A stretch of DNA of 64,000 bases from Bacteroides cellulosilyticus DSM 14838 (GTDB lineage Bacteria > Bacteroidota > Bacteroidia > Bacteroidales > Bacteroidaceae), in NCBI RefSeq assembly GCF_000158035.1, contig NZ_EQ973490.1:1678537-1742536 (forward strand). Reading direction: 5' to 3'. The position numbers and the translations under genes are program-made. The notes under the pieces are model-generated. The model was not told where the DNA came from. It did not search any database and worked only from the letters and a program-made list of their open reading frames with translations. Below, piece after piece: positions 16,687 to 26,857 of this stretch. Within the stretch, counting starts at the first letter, position 1, and every line of letters begins with the position of its first letter.

Positions 16687-19280
16687 ATACAAAAGTAAAG
16701 ACAAGAACTTGGATAGCCTTATTGAATCTGCTCTTTCTGTTTACAGCAATCAATGCGCAGCCTGTTCGTCAGCACTTGCATGAAGGATGGAATTTTCGGC
16801 AGGCGAGGGGTACTAACTGGTATGAAGCCACTGTTCCTGGAACAGTTCATACAGACTTGATGGATAACAAACTGATAGATGATCCTTTTTACAGGCTCAA
16901 TGAGCGCGGTGTGCAGTGGGTGGATAAAGAAGACTGGATTTACCGGACGACGTTTGATGTAACCCCTGAGTTGCTGGCAAAGAAGAATATTGTGCTGCAT
17001 TTTGAGGGATTGGATACTTATGCTGATGTAACATTGAACGGAAAGAAGATTCTTTCTGCTGATAATATGTTTTGTGAATGGCAGGTGGATGTCCGTTCTC
17101 TCTTAAAAGAGCATGGTAATGAATTGCAGGTTTATTTGCATTCTCCTATTAAGATAGCTATGCCGAAATGGGAAGCTGTTCCTTTCCAGTATCGCAGTTC
17201 GAATGACCAGTCTGAGAATGGAGGTTTGCTCAACCGCAAGATCGGAGTGTTTGTTCGTAAAGCGGGTTATCATTTTGGTTGGGACTGGGGACCTCGTTTG
17301 GTTACTTCGGGTATCTGGAGGACCGTTAGTCTGGAAGCATGGGATGAGGCTCGTATAAATGATGTTTTTTATAACCAGCAGTCGGTGACAGCCCAACGGG
17401 CCATAGTGAATGTCACGGTGGAAGTATTGGCAGATAAGGAGACAGAAGCAAAGGTAGCTGTGATTAATCGTACGGATAAGCGTACCGAGTGCCGGAAATT
17501 GATTCGTTTGAATAAAGGTTTGAATAAAATTCCGGTATCTTTTACCATGAAGAAGCCACGGTTATGGTGGACTAATGGTTTGGGCGAACCTTTCTTATAC
17601 GACTTTGCAGCAACACTGGAACTGAATGGTAAGCAAGTAGATGTAACAGAGAAGAAACTGGGTATCCGCTCATTGAAAGTGGTAACGACTCCTGACGAAT
17701 ATGGTGAAAGCTTTTATTTTGAACTAAATGGAAAACCCTTGTTTGCCAAAGGTGCGAATTATATTCCTTGTGATAACTTTCTGACTCGTGTTACCGACTC
17801 CATTTATGAAAAAACGATCCGGGATGCAGTCAGTGCAAATATGAATATGCTACGAGTGTGGGGTGGTGGAGTTTATGAGAAAGATATCTTTTATGATTTG
17901 TGTGATAAATACGGCATTTTAATCTGGCAGGACTTTATGTTTGCGTGCAGTGTATTTCCTGCTGAAGGCGAATTGCTGGAAAACATTCGCAGGGAAGCCA
18001 TTGATAATGTACGACGCTTGCGTAACCATAGTTGTATAGCCCTTTGGTGTGGGAATAATGAATGTTTGGATGCTTGGTTCAACTGGAATTGGAAAAAGAC
18101 ATATGACAAACAGAATCCTGCTTATTCGGATATTATATGGAAACAGTTCAAGAATCAGTATTTTGTGACGTTGCCGGCTGTGGTAGAAGAATTCCATCCG
18201 GGTGCTTGTTACCGTAAATCATCTCCTTATTCTGATGACAAAGGGACGCGCAATCATACGGTGGGCGATATGCACTATTGGGCAGTTTGGCAAGGGCTGA
18301 AACCCCTTTCCGAATTTAATCATGAGCGAAGCCGTTTTTTCAGTGAGTATGGTTTTCAGTCATTCCCGGAATTCGAGTCGATCAAACGGTATGCACCTTT
18401 ATCAGAGGATTGGAATCTGACTTCGGAGGTAATGATGTCGCATCAGCGAGGGGGAACAGCGGCTAATAAGCGTATCAATGATTTCCTTTTGTCGGAATAT
18501 CGTCAGCCGAAAGATTTCCGTTCGTTTACCTATATGAGCCAGCTTTTGCAGGCTGATGCTATGAAAATGGCTATGGAGGCACATCGGAGGGATATGCCCT
18601 ATTGTATGGGATCGTTGGTATGGCAGCATAATGACTGCTGGCCGGTGGCATCCTGGTCTAGTCGCGACTATTACGGACGTTGGAAGGCGCAGCATTATTT
18701 TACGGTAAAGTCTTTCGCTGATTTATTGGTATCGCCAATAGAAAAGGAAAACACGTTGCAGATATATATGGTATCAGACAGGCTAAAGAGTACTTCTGGT
18801 AAATTAACAGTCTGTGTGCTCAGATTGGATGGTAACGGAGTGGTGAAAGAATTCAAGAAACAGATAACTGTTCCGGCTAATACAAGTACAGTTATATGGA
18901 AGGAAGCTGTGGATGGGTTATTGAATGGAGAGAAAAAAGAAGACGTCGTCGTACACGTTCTTTATGAGGATAAAACAGGAAAAAAGTATACTAATAATTA
19001 TTTTTTGGCGAAGCAAAAAGATATGCGTTATGCGGCAGCTCGGATTAATAAAGACTTTGTACCGACTGAAGGAGGGTATGAGGTAACTCTGTCTTGTGAT
19101 GTGTTTGCAAGAGGCGTTTTCTTGTCACTCCAAGGGGATATTGACAATTTCATATCCGACAATTATATGGATATTTTGCCTGGTGAAACGGTTACGGTTA
19201 AAGTGACTACTGAACTACCTTCGTTGCAGTTTGCCGAAAGGCTACAGGTCGTTTCTTTCTCGGATGCAGTGAAACAATAG
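16683..19280 (+). CDS. GH2 beta-mannosidase
   Basis: An 865-residue GH2 enzyme with signal peptide (LLNLLFLFTAINAQ). Family features include VPGTVHTDLMDNKLIDDPFY in the N-terminal domain, GWDWGPRLVTSGIWR, and RVWGGGVYEKDIFYDLCDKY in the barrel. The acid/base is Glu460 (WCGNNECLD) and the nucleophile Glu555 (FSEYGFQSFPE). These nearly match the catalytic positions recalled for the Bacteroides beta-mannosidase BtMan2A (462/555), so removal of terminal beta-mannose in the periplasm is the best call. The gene overlaps its upstream GH2 neighbour by four bases. A beta-mannosidase beside three PL8 lyases suggests that the polymer, or its lyase product, exposes beta-mannosyl ends. Confidence 0.9.
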   Translation: MNTKVKTRTWIALLNLLFLFTAINAQPVRQHLHEGWNFRQARGTNWYEATVPGTVHTDLMDNKLIDDPFYRLNERGVQWVDKEDWIYRTTFDVTPELLAKKNIVLHFEGLDTYADVTLNGKKILSADNMFCEWQVDVRSLLKEHGNELQVYLHSPIKIAMPKWEAVPFQYRSSNDQSENGGLLNRKIGVFVRKAGYHFGWDWGPRLVTSGIWRTVSLEAWDEARINDVFYNQQSVTAQRAIVNVTVEVLADKETEAKVAVINRTDKRTECRKLIRLNKGLNKIPVSFTMKKPRLWWTNGLGEPFLYDFAATLELNGKQVDVTEKKLGIRSLKVVTTPDEYGESFYFELNGKPLFAKGANYIPCDNFLTRVTDSIYEKTIRDAVSANMNMLRVWGGGVYEKDIFYDLCDKYGILIWQDFMFACSVFPAEGELLENIRREAIDNVRRLRNHSCIALWCGNNECLDAWFNWNWKKTYDKQNPAYSDIIWKQFKNQYFVTLPAVVEEFHPGACYRKSSPYSDDKGTRNHTVGDMHYWAVWQGLKPLSEFNHERSRFFSEYGFQSFPEFESIKRYAPLSEDWNLTSEVMMSHQRGGTAANKRINDFLLSEYRQPKDFRSFTYMSQLLQADAMKMAMEAHRRDMPYCMGSLVWQHNDCWPVASWSSRDYYGRWKAQHYFTVKSFADLLVSPIEKENTLQIYMVSDRLKSTSGKLTVCVLRLDGNGVVKEFKKQITVPANTSTVIWKEAVDGLLNGEKKEDVVVHVLYEDKTGKKYTNNYFLAKQKDMRYAAARINKDFVPTEGGYEVTLSCDVFARGVFLSLQGDIDNFISDNYMDILPGETVTVKVTTELPSLQFAERLQVVSFSDAVKQ

Positions 19281-19302
19281 AATATAAATTTAAGATATAA
19301 CC

Positions 19303-20493
19303 ATGAAAAAGAGTACATTATTGTTTGTTACTATTCTAATTAGTTTTTTTCCCTTCGGTGACTTATTCGCCAAGGGTAAGGTAAAAGTTGATAAAGCGTT
19401 AGAGCATGCTGCTCGTCAGTATCTCTATATGAGGAGCGAGTTGCAAGGAAGTAACCAGTTTCCTAAAACGTATGACAAACATATGCAACGCCTGAAAACC
19501 AGCAACTCAGAATGGTGGTGCAGCGGCTTTTATCCCGGAACTTTGTTCTATTTGTACGAGGATACAGGAGACAAGGAGCTATATGCTGAAGGAGTGCGTA
19601 TGTTGAAGCTGCTGGAACCGGAACAATACAACGTGAATACGCATGATGTCGGTTTTATGATGTATTGCAGTTATGGCAATGCAAACCGCATTGCTCCGAA
19701 ACCTGAGTATAAAGATATTATGGTGAACAGCGCCCGTTCGTTGATTTCCCGTTTCAGCCCGGTGGTAGGCTGCATTAAATCCCATAATCGCAAACCGGAT
19801 GATTATGTTGTTATCATTGATAATATGATGAATCTGGAATTGCTTTTCTGGGCTACTCAGGCCACAGGAGACAGCACATTCTATGATATTGCTGTGAAAC
19901 ATGCCGATACAACTTTGAAGAATCATTTCCGGGCAGACAATAGTCTTTATCATGGACTGAATTATAACCCGGAAACCGGTGAAATAAAGCACTACCAAGG
20001 TGGACAGGGCTTTTCCGAAAAGTCAGCTTGGGCTCGTGGACAAGCCTGGGGATTATATGGCTATACACTGATGTACCGTTTTACGAAAGAGCGGAAATAC
20101 CTTGAGCAAGCCATAAAGATAGCAGAATTTACGCTGAATCATCCTAATATGCCGAAAGACCTGATTCCTTACTGGGACTATAATGCTCCCGGTATACCGG
20201 ATGCTTTGCGTGATGCTTCTGCAGCAGCTATCAACTGTTCGGGATTATTGGAACTATCTCAGTATGTATCCGAAGAACGGGCTAAGAAATATTATAAGGC
20301 AGCCGAGAAAATGCTCCAGACATTATCCTCACCGGCATATACGGCAGAGGAAGGTACTAACGGAGGATTTATTCTGAAACATTCGGTAGGTAATATTCCT
20401 TCCGGTACAGAAGTAGATATGCCTTTGACCTATGCTGATTATTACTATGTAGAGGCGTTGTGCCGATACAAATCCTTAAATGATAAACCCTAA
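19303..20493 (+). CDS. GH88 unsaturated glucuronyl hydrolase
   Basis: GH88 enzymes remove the 4,5-unsaturated uronic acid that lyases leave at the non-reducing end, via hydration of the double bond. The protein (396 residues) has a signal peptide (LLFVTILISFFPFGDLFA) and an alpha/alpha-barrel. The two key acidic residues are probably Asp115 (NTHDVGFMMYCSYG) and Asp173 (IIDNMMNLELLFWA). Other conserved stretches are WWCSGFYPGTLFYLYE and SAWARGQAWGLYGY. It is the logical partner of the PL8 lyases of this operon, completing depolymerisation in the periplasm. It starts 22 bases after the beta-mannosidase. Confidence 0.93.
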   Translation: MKKSTLLFVTILISFFPFGDLFAKGKVKVDKALEHAARQYLYMRSELQGSNQFPKTYDKHMQRLKTSNSEWWCSGFYPGTLFYLYEDTGDKELYAEGVRMLKLLEPEQYNVNTHDVGFMMYCSYGNANRIAPKPEYKDIMVNSARSLISRFSPVVGCIKSHNRKPDDYVVIIDNMMNLELLFWATQATGDSTFYDIAVKHADTTLKNHFRADNSLYHGLNYNPETGEIKHYQGGQGFSEKSAWARGQAWGLYGYTLMYRFTKERKYLEQAIKIAEFTLNHPNMPKDLIPYWDYNAPGIPDALRDASAAAINCSGLLELSQYVSEERAKKYYKAAEKMLQTLSSPAYTAEEGTNGGFILKHSVGNIPSGTEVDMPLTYADYYYVEALCRYKSLNDKP

Positions 20494-20506
20494 AATTAAT
20501 GATGCC

Positions 20507-21970
20507 ATGATGAATAGATGTAATATAGTCTTGTTTGCAATATCTTTGCTATTTTCCTCTTCCCTTATAGCCGGAACAATTGATGTGACTAAGCGTGGAG
20601 CTAAAGGAGATGGGGTAACGGATAATACAATCATTATACAGAAAGCCGTAGATGAATGTTCGAAGAAAGGAGGCGGAACCGTTTTGATACCATCCGGATC
20701 TTATTTGATACGTCCCATTGAACTGAAATCAAATGTGAACCTTCATCTGGATTTTGGCACTTTATTGTTGGGAAGTACACGTTTGTCGGATTATGATAAT
20801 GCCTTTCCCTTTAAGGATGGTAGTATGAATCAGTCTTCCGGACTTTTGTTTGCACGTGGACAAAAGAATATTTCGATTACCGGATTCGGAACGATTGACG
20901 GACAAGGTGGAAATAAAACTTTTCAATTTGGCAATGATGCGGACGGTGGACCGAAACGTCCTAAGATAATTTATTTTGTAGAGTGCAAGGGCATTGTTGT
21001 GACCGATGTCACTCTCCGTAATTCTGCCTATTGGGTGCAGCATTATGAAAAATGTGAAGATGTCACTATCCGTGGTTTAAAGGTATTCAGCCATTGTAAT
21101 TATAATAATGACGGGCTTGATATTGATGCCAAGAATGCGACTATATCTGATTGCTACATTGATGTGGAAGATGACGCCATTTGTTTCAAGAGTGACCATC
21201 CGGAATTTTGCGAGAACATAACGGTTACGAATTGTGTCACAGCAAGCAATTGTAATGCAATCAAATTCGGTACAGCTTCTCATGGAGGATACCGGAATAT
21301 TGCGGTTTCCAATTGTGTCGTTCGTCGGGCAGCGGAAGATAATATTCGTCATTGGAGTAAACAGCTTGAACATATTTCGGCCGATGTTACCGTTATTTCG
21401 GGTGTTGCCATAGAAATGGTTGATGGAGGCATTATTGATGGCATCACCGTTTCCAATATTTCTATGCGCGATGTCCAGACTCCCATATTCATCCGTTTGG
21501 GAGACAGACACCGCACTTACCGGAAAGAGGGTGGTGGATTGAAGAATATAAATATCAGCAACATTGTAGCAACCGCAGAAAGCCTGATAGCCTGTTCAAT
21601 AACTGGTGTGGAGACAAGCTATGTAGAAAATGTTTCGATCAATAACGTGCAAATCAGCTATCCGGGGGGCGGAACCTCGGACATGGTTAGTAAACCTGTT
21701 CCGGAAATGACTAAAAGCTATCCTGAGAATCGAATGTTTGGTAATACATTACCGGCCGCCGGTTTCTATGTACGTCATGCCAGAAATGTGAGATTTAATA
21801 ATGTACGTTTTGATGCGATGAAGCCTGATGTACGTCCGTTATTCTTTTTGGATGATGTTGTCGGGGCAGAACTGAATCAATGTAAAGGTGCCGCTCCTGC
21901 TGATGCGAAATTTATTCGTACAGTGCATAGCTCAGGGATAGTAGCTGATGGTAAGTACCTGGATAAATAG
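20507..21970 (+). CDS. GH28-family hydrolase (polygalacturonase-like, exo-type)
   Basis: A right-handed beta-helix enzyme with signal peptide (IVLFAISLLFSSSLIAG) and an N-terminal pectate-lyase-like motif (TKRGAKGDGVTDNT). The catalytic acidic triad of GH28 is present: the Asp of NNDGLDID and the Asp pair of VEDDAICFKS about 20 residues later. The usual GHG motif is replaced by ASNCNAIKFGT, as in other bacterial variants of the family. The frame is open from 20480, but that start lies inside GH88; ATG at 20507 or 20510 directly before the signal peptide is preferred. It may hydrolyse galacturonic acid or, as some GH28 members do, a rhamnose-linked uronic acid. Confidence 0.87.
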   Translation: MMNRCNIVLFAISLLFSSSLIAGTIDVTKRGAKGDGVTDNTIIIQKAVDECSKKGGGTVLIPSGSYLIRPIELKSNVNLHLDFGTLLLGSTRLSDYDNAFPFKDGSMNQSSGLLFARGQKNISITGFGTIDGQGGNKTFQFGNDADGGPKRPKIIYFVECKGIVVTDVTLRNSAYWVQHYEKCEDVTIRGLKVFSHCNYNNDGLDIDAKNATISDCYIDVEDDAICFKSDHPEFCENITVTNCVTASNCNAIKFGTASHGGYRNIAVSNCVVRRAAEDNIRHWSKQLEHISADVTVISGVAIEMVDGGIIDGITVSNISMRDVQTPIFIRLGDRHRTYRKEGGGLKNINISNIVATAESLIACSITGVETSYVENVSINNVQISYPGGGTSDMVSKPVPEMTKSYPENRMFGNTLPAAGFYVRHARNVRFNNVRFDAMKPDVRPLFFLDDVVGAELNQCKGAAPADAKFIRTVHSSGIVADGKYLDK

Positions 21971-21980
21971 GAGTATGTTT

Positions 21981-24900
21981 ATGAAATGCTTGAAACTAAT
22001 ATTCTGTTTGCTTTATTTTTGTTGCTCTTTGGCTGAGGCTAAAGAGGTGCAAGTAGATGCGCAAAAAGAAGTGGACGAAATGACCGGACGACTGGTCGCT
22101 TCCTATTTGGAAGCGAAAGTAGATGAGGACATAATAGCGGGTTATGCGAGTGCGTTACGTTCGGATGGAAGTTTTCCGGACCTGGATTATGTAACTGTGC
22201 ATGAAGGTTCGTCTTATCCGGCCGGCTCTCATTTGAAACGCTTGAAATTAATGGCTATTGCATATCGGAAACCTGGAAATAAGTATTATAATTCAGGAAG
22301 ACTGTTGAAACAAATAGTTGCAGGTATCGATTATTGGTATAGAGTACGTCCTAAATCCGGAAACTGGTGGTTCGGTGATATTGGTGCTCCCCAAGACTAC
22401 ATGGTTCCGTTGATTCTGCTGAAAGGTAAAATTAGTGATAAGAAGTTATTGCATTATTCTTCTTATCTACAAGATTTGACTGGGAATAAAGGTCATAAAG
22501 GCAAAAACCGTACATGGGTATCTGCCGTTACCATTCATAAAGGATGTATTGAAAATAATATTGAGCTGATACGAATCGGAATCAAGTCCATAGCTTCTAC
22601 TATTAAGATTGTTTCGGAACAAGGTGACGAAGGTATTAAGGTGGATGGTAGTTTCCATCAGCATCGTCCGCAATTATATTCCGGCGGGTATGGTTTATCG
22701 TATGTAGATGATATTGCATATTATTTACAATTGGTGAAAGGAACTGCCTTTGAGCCTTATTTTACACAAGAGAAAAAAGATATATTTATCAATCTTCTGA
22801 TGGGTGGTCATCGGTTGTTGGGCTATCGGGAAACGTTTGATTTTGGTGCAATCGGTCGTAATATATCACGTCCCGAAGGACTTAGCAATATTTCTCCTGT
22901 CACGCTGGAATACATGGAGCAGAATGATTCTGATCGTGCTGCTGATTACTCGGCTTGGAAGAAACATCTTTCCGGTGCTCCTTTTCCTGCTCCCGGTAAT
23001 AAGTATTTCTGGAAATCGGACATTATGGTCCAGCATGGTACCGGCTATTATCTCTCTGCTAAGGTGATTTCTACACGGACTAATGGAACCGAAATGCTTA
23101 ATAATGAGAACCTCAAAGGTTATAACCTGCCGCTTGGTGCTACGAATATCCTTACTTCCGGGAAAGAATATGAAGGTATCTTCCCTGTATGGAACTGGAA
23201 TAAAATACCGGGGACTACGGCTGTTCAACATCAGGACTCTACTCGTCTTGAAGGATATCTGTTCGGAAAAAATCGGTTTGGAGGTGGGGTAAGTAACGGC
23301 AAGAATGGGGTCATTGCTTATGAGCATTGCTATAAGGGAGTAAAAGCCAGGAAGTCTTACTTTTTTATGAATGATGTACTTTTGTGCTTAGGGACAGATA
23401 TTGCATCAGATGCTCCCGAGGAAGTAGTTACAACTGTTAATCAGTGCCTTTTTAAAGGCGAAATGGTAGTTGGCGAAGAGGAAGGAACTACATCTGTTTA
23501 CAGAGAAAATGTATCTGTAAAGAATCCGGCTTGGGTATATCATGATAAAGTTGGTTATTTATTTCCTTCAGGAGGAGATGTAATTGTTAGCAATCCGAAA
23601 CAAACCGGAGCTTGGAAGGATATTAATATCAGTGGGAGTGGAAAAAAGATTTCTGCTGACATCTTTAATCTCTGGATTAGTCATGGTGTAAAGGCTAAGG
23701 AAGGGAAATATGCATATATGGTTGTTCCTGACAAATCTTTAGAGGAGTTCCGGACATTTACGGCTACCCAGAATTATAAGATTATTCAAAATAGTTCTGT
23801 GGTGCAGGCTGTTAAGTTGAATCAGCAGTATGCTATTGTTTTTTATCATCCGGGAACAATTGATTTAGGGGAGGGACTTACACTGGCTACTGATAAACAA
23901 GTGATTGTCTATCTTGAGCAGAAGGGAACAGGTTACGATATCTGGGTTGCAGATCCGCTTTATAGTCAGAGGGAGGTTTGTCTGGCTCTTAATGGTAGAG
24001 AAGTGCAGATCGCTTTTCCGGAGGGTGAACTGACTGGCAGTACGGCTTTCACGAATATTGCCACTCTCCAACCTTTTGATTTGCAATGTGAATATCTTAG
24101 TAATCCTTTAGGTGTTGACATACCGCAACCTCGTTTGAGTTGGAAAATGGGAGCTACTACCTCGGCACGCGGGCGGAAGCAGACTGCTTATCAGATTCTT
24201 GTAGCAAGCTCCCGGGATTTACTTGATGCAGACCGTGGAGATCTTTGGGATAGCGGTCGTGTTAATTCTGCTGAGTCGGTGAATATTGTTTATGGAGGAG
24301 TACCTTTGTCTGCCGGGCAAAGATGTTTCTGGAAAGTCCGTTTCTCCGATGAGCATAATCGTTGGTCGGCATGGAGTAATCCTGCAAATTGGCGTATGGG
24401 GCTGTTTGCTGCTGATTGGGCGGCACAATGGATAGGCAGTGCAGAGATGGAATCTCAGAGTGTGGGAGGTAAGAAGGTTAATAATGTAATGGCAGATCCC
24501 TGGTTCCGTAAAACATTTAATATGTCGGATATTCCACAGGATGCTGTTATTTATGTAGCTTCCATAGGTTATCATGAACTGTATGTCAATGGGCGGAAAG
24601 TGGGGGATGCTGTCCTTTCACCTTCGGTTACGGATCATAAATCACGTGCCCGTTACATGACATATGATATCAAAGGCTATCTGAAAACAGGTACTAATGT
24701 TATAGCTTTGTGGCTGGGTACTTCCTGGGCTGTTTTTCCGGCCTATCAGCAGAAGAATAGACCGGCTATTCCGATGGCATTGGTTCAGGCTGAGATTGCA
24801 TTATCTTCCGGAAAGAAATTACGAATTGTTTCGGATAATACCTGGAAGACCCATGCAAGTCCCAATACCTTGTTAGGTTACTGGGAGGCACATCACTTTG

Positions 24901-26741
24901 AAGGAGAATGTTATGATGCAGCTTTGGAAAAAGATGGGTGGAATACTCCGGATTTTGATGATTCCGGTTGGGCTATGGCAAAGGTTTATTCTACTGACGT
25001 TATAGTATCATCTGACCGTACAGAACCTAATCGGTTACTTGGTGAAATTAAACCACTTTCTGTTCAGGAAGTTAGTCCCGGAGTCTATAGAGTTGATATG
25101 GGAATCAATTATGCCGGTTGGTTTGAGATGCAGCTCCAAGGCCAACCCGGTGATTCAATTGTATTCCAATTTTCTGAAAGGGAAAAGGATGCTTGCAGCT
25201 ATGGTATACATAGCATTTATAAAGTTGGCTCCAAACGGAAAGGAGTCTTTTGTAACCGTTTTAATTATATGACCGGACGCTGGGTACAAATTACCGGCCT
25301 TCGGTATAAACCGGAATTAGACCAGATACGTGGTTGGATGATTCGTCCGGATTATCGCCGGAGCGGTGGATTTGAATGTGATCTTCCTTTGTTGAATGAC
25401 ATTTATCGTACTACCTTGTGGACGTTTGAAAATCTCAGTCTGGGTAACTATGTGGTCGATTGTCCTCATCGTGAACGTTGTGGATACGGGGGAGATGCAT
25501 TGGCCACTACGCGCACAGCTTTGGGAAACTATCAATTGGGGGCTTTCTATAGCAAATGGATGGAAGATTGGCGTGATGTGCAAGATCCCGAAGGGAATGT
25601 TCCCTATACCGCTCCTACCCGCATTGGCGGGGGGGGACCATCCTGGAGTGGTTTCTGCATTACCTTGCCTTGGGAGCTTTATCGTCAGTATGGAGATGTA
25701 CGTATTCTTTCGGAAAGTTTTCCCACTATTCAGCGCTGGCTTTCTTTTGTAGAAACGAAGTCGCAGGATGACATGCTGGTACGTTGGGGAGGTAAATGGA
25801 GTTTCCTGGGTGACTGGCTTTGGCCGGATGCATGGTCGGAAAGGTCGGCTATGGAGAAACAGGGAAAAGCACTTGGAGATACTCGGGAAACTTTATTCTT
25901 TAATAATTGTCACTGGATTTACAGTCTTGAAACTGCTGCACAGATTGCCGATGTGTTGGGAAATAGAGCAGCAGCTTCCGCTTATCGGAACCGGGCATCC
26001 AAAGTGCGTAAGGCGGTGCATGCTACTTTCTTCAATTCGAACGATAATAGCTACGTGAATGGCTATCCTTCTTATCTTGCTATTGCACTGATGGTTGATT
26101 TACCCCCGAAGCATTTGCAGGCAAAAGTCTGGAAACGTCTTGAGCAGGAAGTGCTGGTAAAGCGTAAAGGGCATTTCTGGGGAGGTATTACTGCCGGTTC
26201 GTTCCTGTTGCATACTTTATTAGATAATCATCGTAATGATTTGATTTTTGAGATGGCTACTAAAGAAGATTTTCCCGGCTGGGGAGATATGTTGAAGCAT
26301 GGCAACGGTACGTTCTTTGAAGATTGGCAATGTCGTGGTTCGGGTTTGCATAGTTCCTATTTGTATATCGGTAGTTGGTTTATTGAGGCTTTAGGAGGTA
26401 TCCGCCGTCCGGAGGCTGGTTATAAGGAGTTTTCCATTGAGCCTTGGATTACAAAAGGCGGTCCAAAGCAAGTACGTTCATACTACAACTCGCTGTATGG
26501 GAAAATAGTCTCTGACTGGACGTTGGAAGCCGGTGTGCTGAAAATGGAAATCACCATACCGGCTAATACTACTGCTGTCCTGAAATTATCCGGCATTCAT
26601 CCTGCTACTTTAAAGGAAGGAGAAACTTCATGGAAAGAGGCGGAAGGAGTCAGCCTGTATTCACAAAAAAGGAATGCTCTATCACTTGCATTGCAGTCAG
26701 GTACTTATAGATTCTCGGTGGTGATGGATGAAGGCAGGTAA
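21981..26741 (+). CDS. Bifunctional PL8 lyase - GH78 alpha-L-rhamnosidase fusion
   Basis: One uninterrupted 1586-residue frame joins two enzymes. Residues about 1-690 are a full PL8 lyase with signal peptide (MKCLKLIFCLLYFCCS), Asn176 (KGKNRTW), His228 and Tyr237 (HQHRPQLYSGGYG) and GRNISRP. Residues about 695-1586 are a complete GH78 rhamnosidase: N-terminal beta domains (NPLGVDIPQPRLSW), a (alpha/alpha)6 barrel with DCPHRERCGYGGDA, in which Asp1160, Glu1165 and Asp1172 keep the 5- and 7-residue spacing of known GH78 active sites, and the later HGNGTFFEDW glutamate. The junction (ATLQPFDLQCEY) has no long linker and no internal start. ATG 21981 has TAGGAG seven bases upstream; ATG 21975 is also possible. 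The fusion suggests rhamnose removal and lyase cleavage act on neighbouring residues of one side chain. Confidence 0.92.
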   Translation: MKCLKLIFCLLYFCCSLAEAKEVQVDAQKEVDEMTGRLVASYLEAKVDEDIIAGYASALRSDGSFPDLDYVTVHEGSSYPAGSHLKRLKLMAIAYRKPGNKYYNSGRLLKQIVAGIDYWYRVRPKSGNWWFGDIGAPQDYMVPLILLKGKISDKKLLHYSSYLQDLTGNKGHKGKNRTWVSAVTIHKGCIENNIELIRIGIKSIASTIKIVSEQGDEGIKVDGSFHQHRPQLYSGGYGLSYVDDIAYYLQLVKGTAFEPYFTQEKKDIFINLLMGGHRLLGYRETFDFGAIGRNISRPEGLSNISPVTLEYMEQNDSDRAADYSAWKKHLSGAPFPAPGNKYFWKSDIMVQHGTGYYLSAKVISTRTNGTEMLNNENLKGYNLPLGATNILTSGKEYEGIFPVWNWNKIPGTTAVQHQDSTRLEGYLFGKNRFGGGVSNGKNGVIAYEHCYKGVKARKSYFFMNDVLLCLGTDIASDAPEEVVTTVNQCLFKGEMVVGEEEGTTSVYRENVSVKNPAWVYHDKVGYLFPSGGDVIVSNPKQTGAWKDINISGSGKKISADIFNLWISHGVKAKEGKYAYMVVPDKSLEEFRTFTATQNYKIIQNSSVVQAVKLNQQYAIVFYHPGTIDLGEGLTLATDKQVIVYLEQKGTGYDIWVADPLYSQREVCLALNGREVQIAFPEGELTGSTAFTNIATLQPFDLQCEYLSNPLGVDIPQPRLSWKMGATTSARGRKQTAYQILVASSRDLLDADRGDLWDSGRVNSAESVNIVYGGVPLSAGQRCFWKVRFSDEHNRWSAWSNPANWRMGLFAADWAAQWIGSAEMESQSVGGKKVNNVMADPWFRKTFNMSDIPQDAVIYVASIGYHELYVNGRKVGDAVLSPSVTDHKSRARYMTYDIKGYLKTGTNVIALWLGTSWAVFPAYQQKNRPAIPMALVQAEIALSSGKKLRIVSDNTWKTHASPNTLLGYWEAHHFEGECYDAALEKDGWNTPDFDDSGWAMAKVYSTDVIVSSDRTEPNRLLGEIKPLSVQEVSPGVYRVDMGINYAGWFEMQLQGQPGDSIVFQFSEREKDACSYGIHSIYKVGSKRKGVFCNRFNYMTGRWVQITGLRYKPELDQIRGWMIRPDYRRSGGFECDLPLLNDIYRTTLWTFENLSLGNYVVDCPHRERCGYGGDALATTRTALGNYQLGAFYSKWMEDWRDVQDPEGNVPYTAPTRIGGGGPSWSGFCITLPWELYRQYGDVRILSESFPTIQRWLSFVETKSQDDMLVRWGGKWSFLGDWLWPDAWSERSAMEKQGKALGDTRETLFFNNCHWIYSLETAAQIADVLGNRAAASAYRNRASKVRKAVHATFFNSNDNSYVNGYPSYLAIALMVDLPPKHLQAKVWKRLEQEVLVKRKGHFWGGITAGSFLLHTLLDNHRNDLIFEMATKEDFPGWGDMLKHGNGTFFEDWQCRGSGLHSSYLYIGSWFIEALGGIRRPEAGYKEFSIEPWITKGGPKQVRSYYNSLYGKIVSDWTLEAGVLKMEITIPANTTAVLKLSGIHPATLKEGETSWKEAEGVSLYSQKRNALSLALQSGTYRFSVVMDEGR

Positions 26742-26748
26742 TTACACT

Positions 26749-26780
26749 TGCACTTCATCCTTCAATTTCTGCACTTCATC
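26749..26780 (+). promoter_or_regulatory. Perfect 11-bp direct repeat with 21-bp period, candidate LytTR operator
   Basis: TGCACTTCATC occurs at 26749-26759 and again at 26770-26780, exactly 21 bp apart (two helical turns). LytTR-domain regulators are known to bind pairs of direct repeats with about this spacing. The gene starting at 26858 encodes a LytTR regulator, and a related pair lies upstream of 28768. The first repeat also overlaps a short inverted repeat (GGATGAAG 26726-26733 / CTTCATCC 26753-26760) at the end of the PUL 1 operon. Confidence 0.65.
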
Positions 26781-26857
26781 GGAAATACATCATTTCATAA
26801 CCGGATATGGATGATAATCTGTAATTTTACGGCAGATTCCTATAAATTGAGTGCCGG

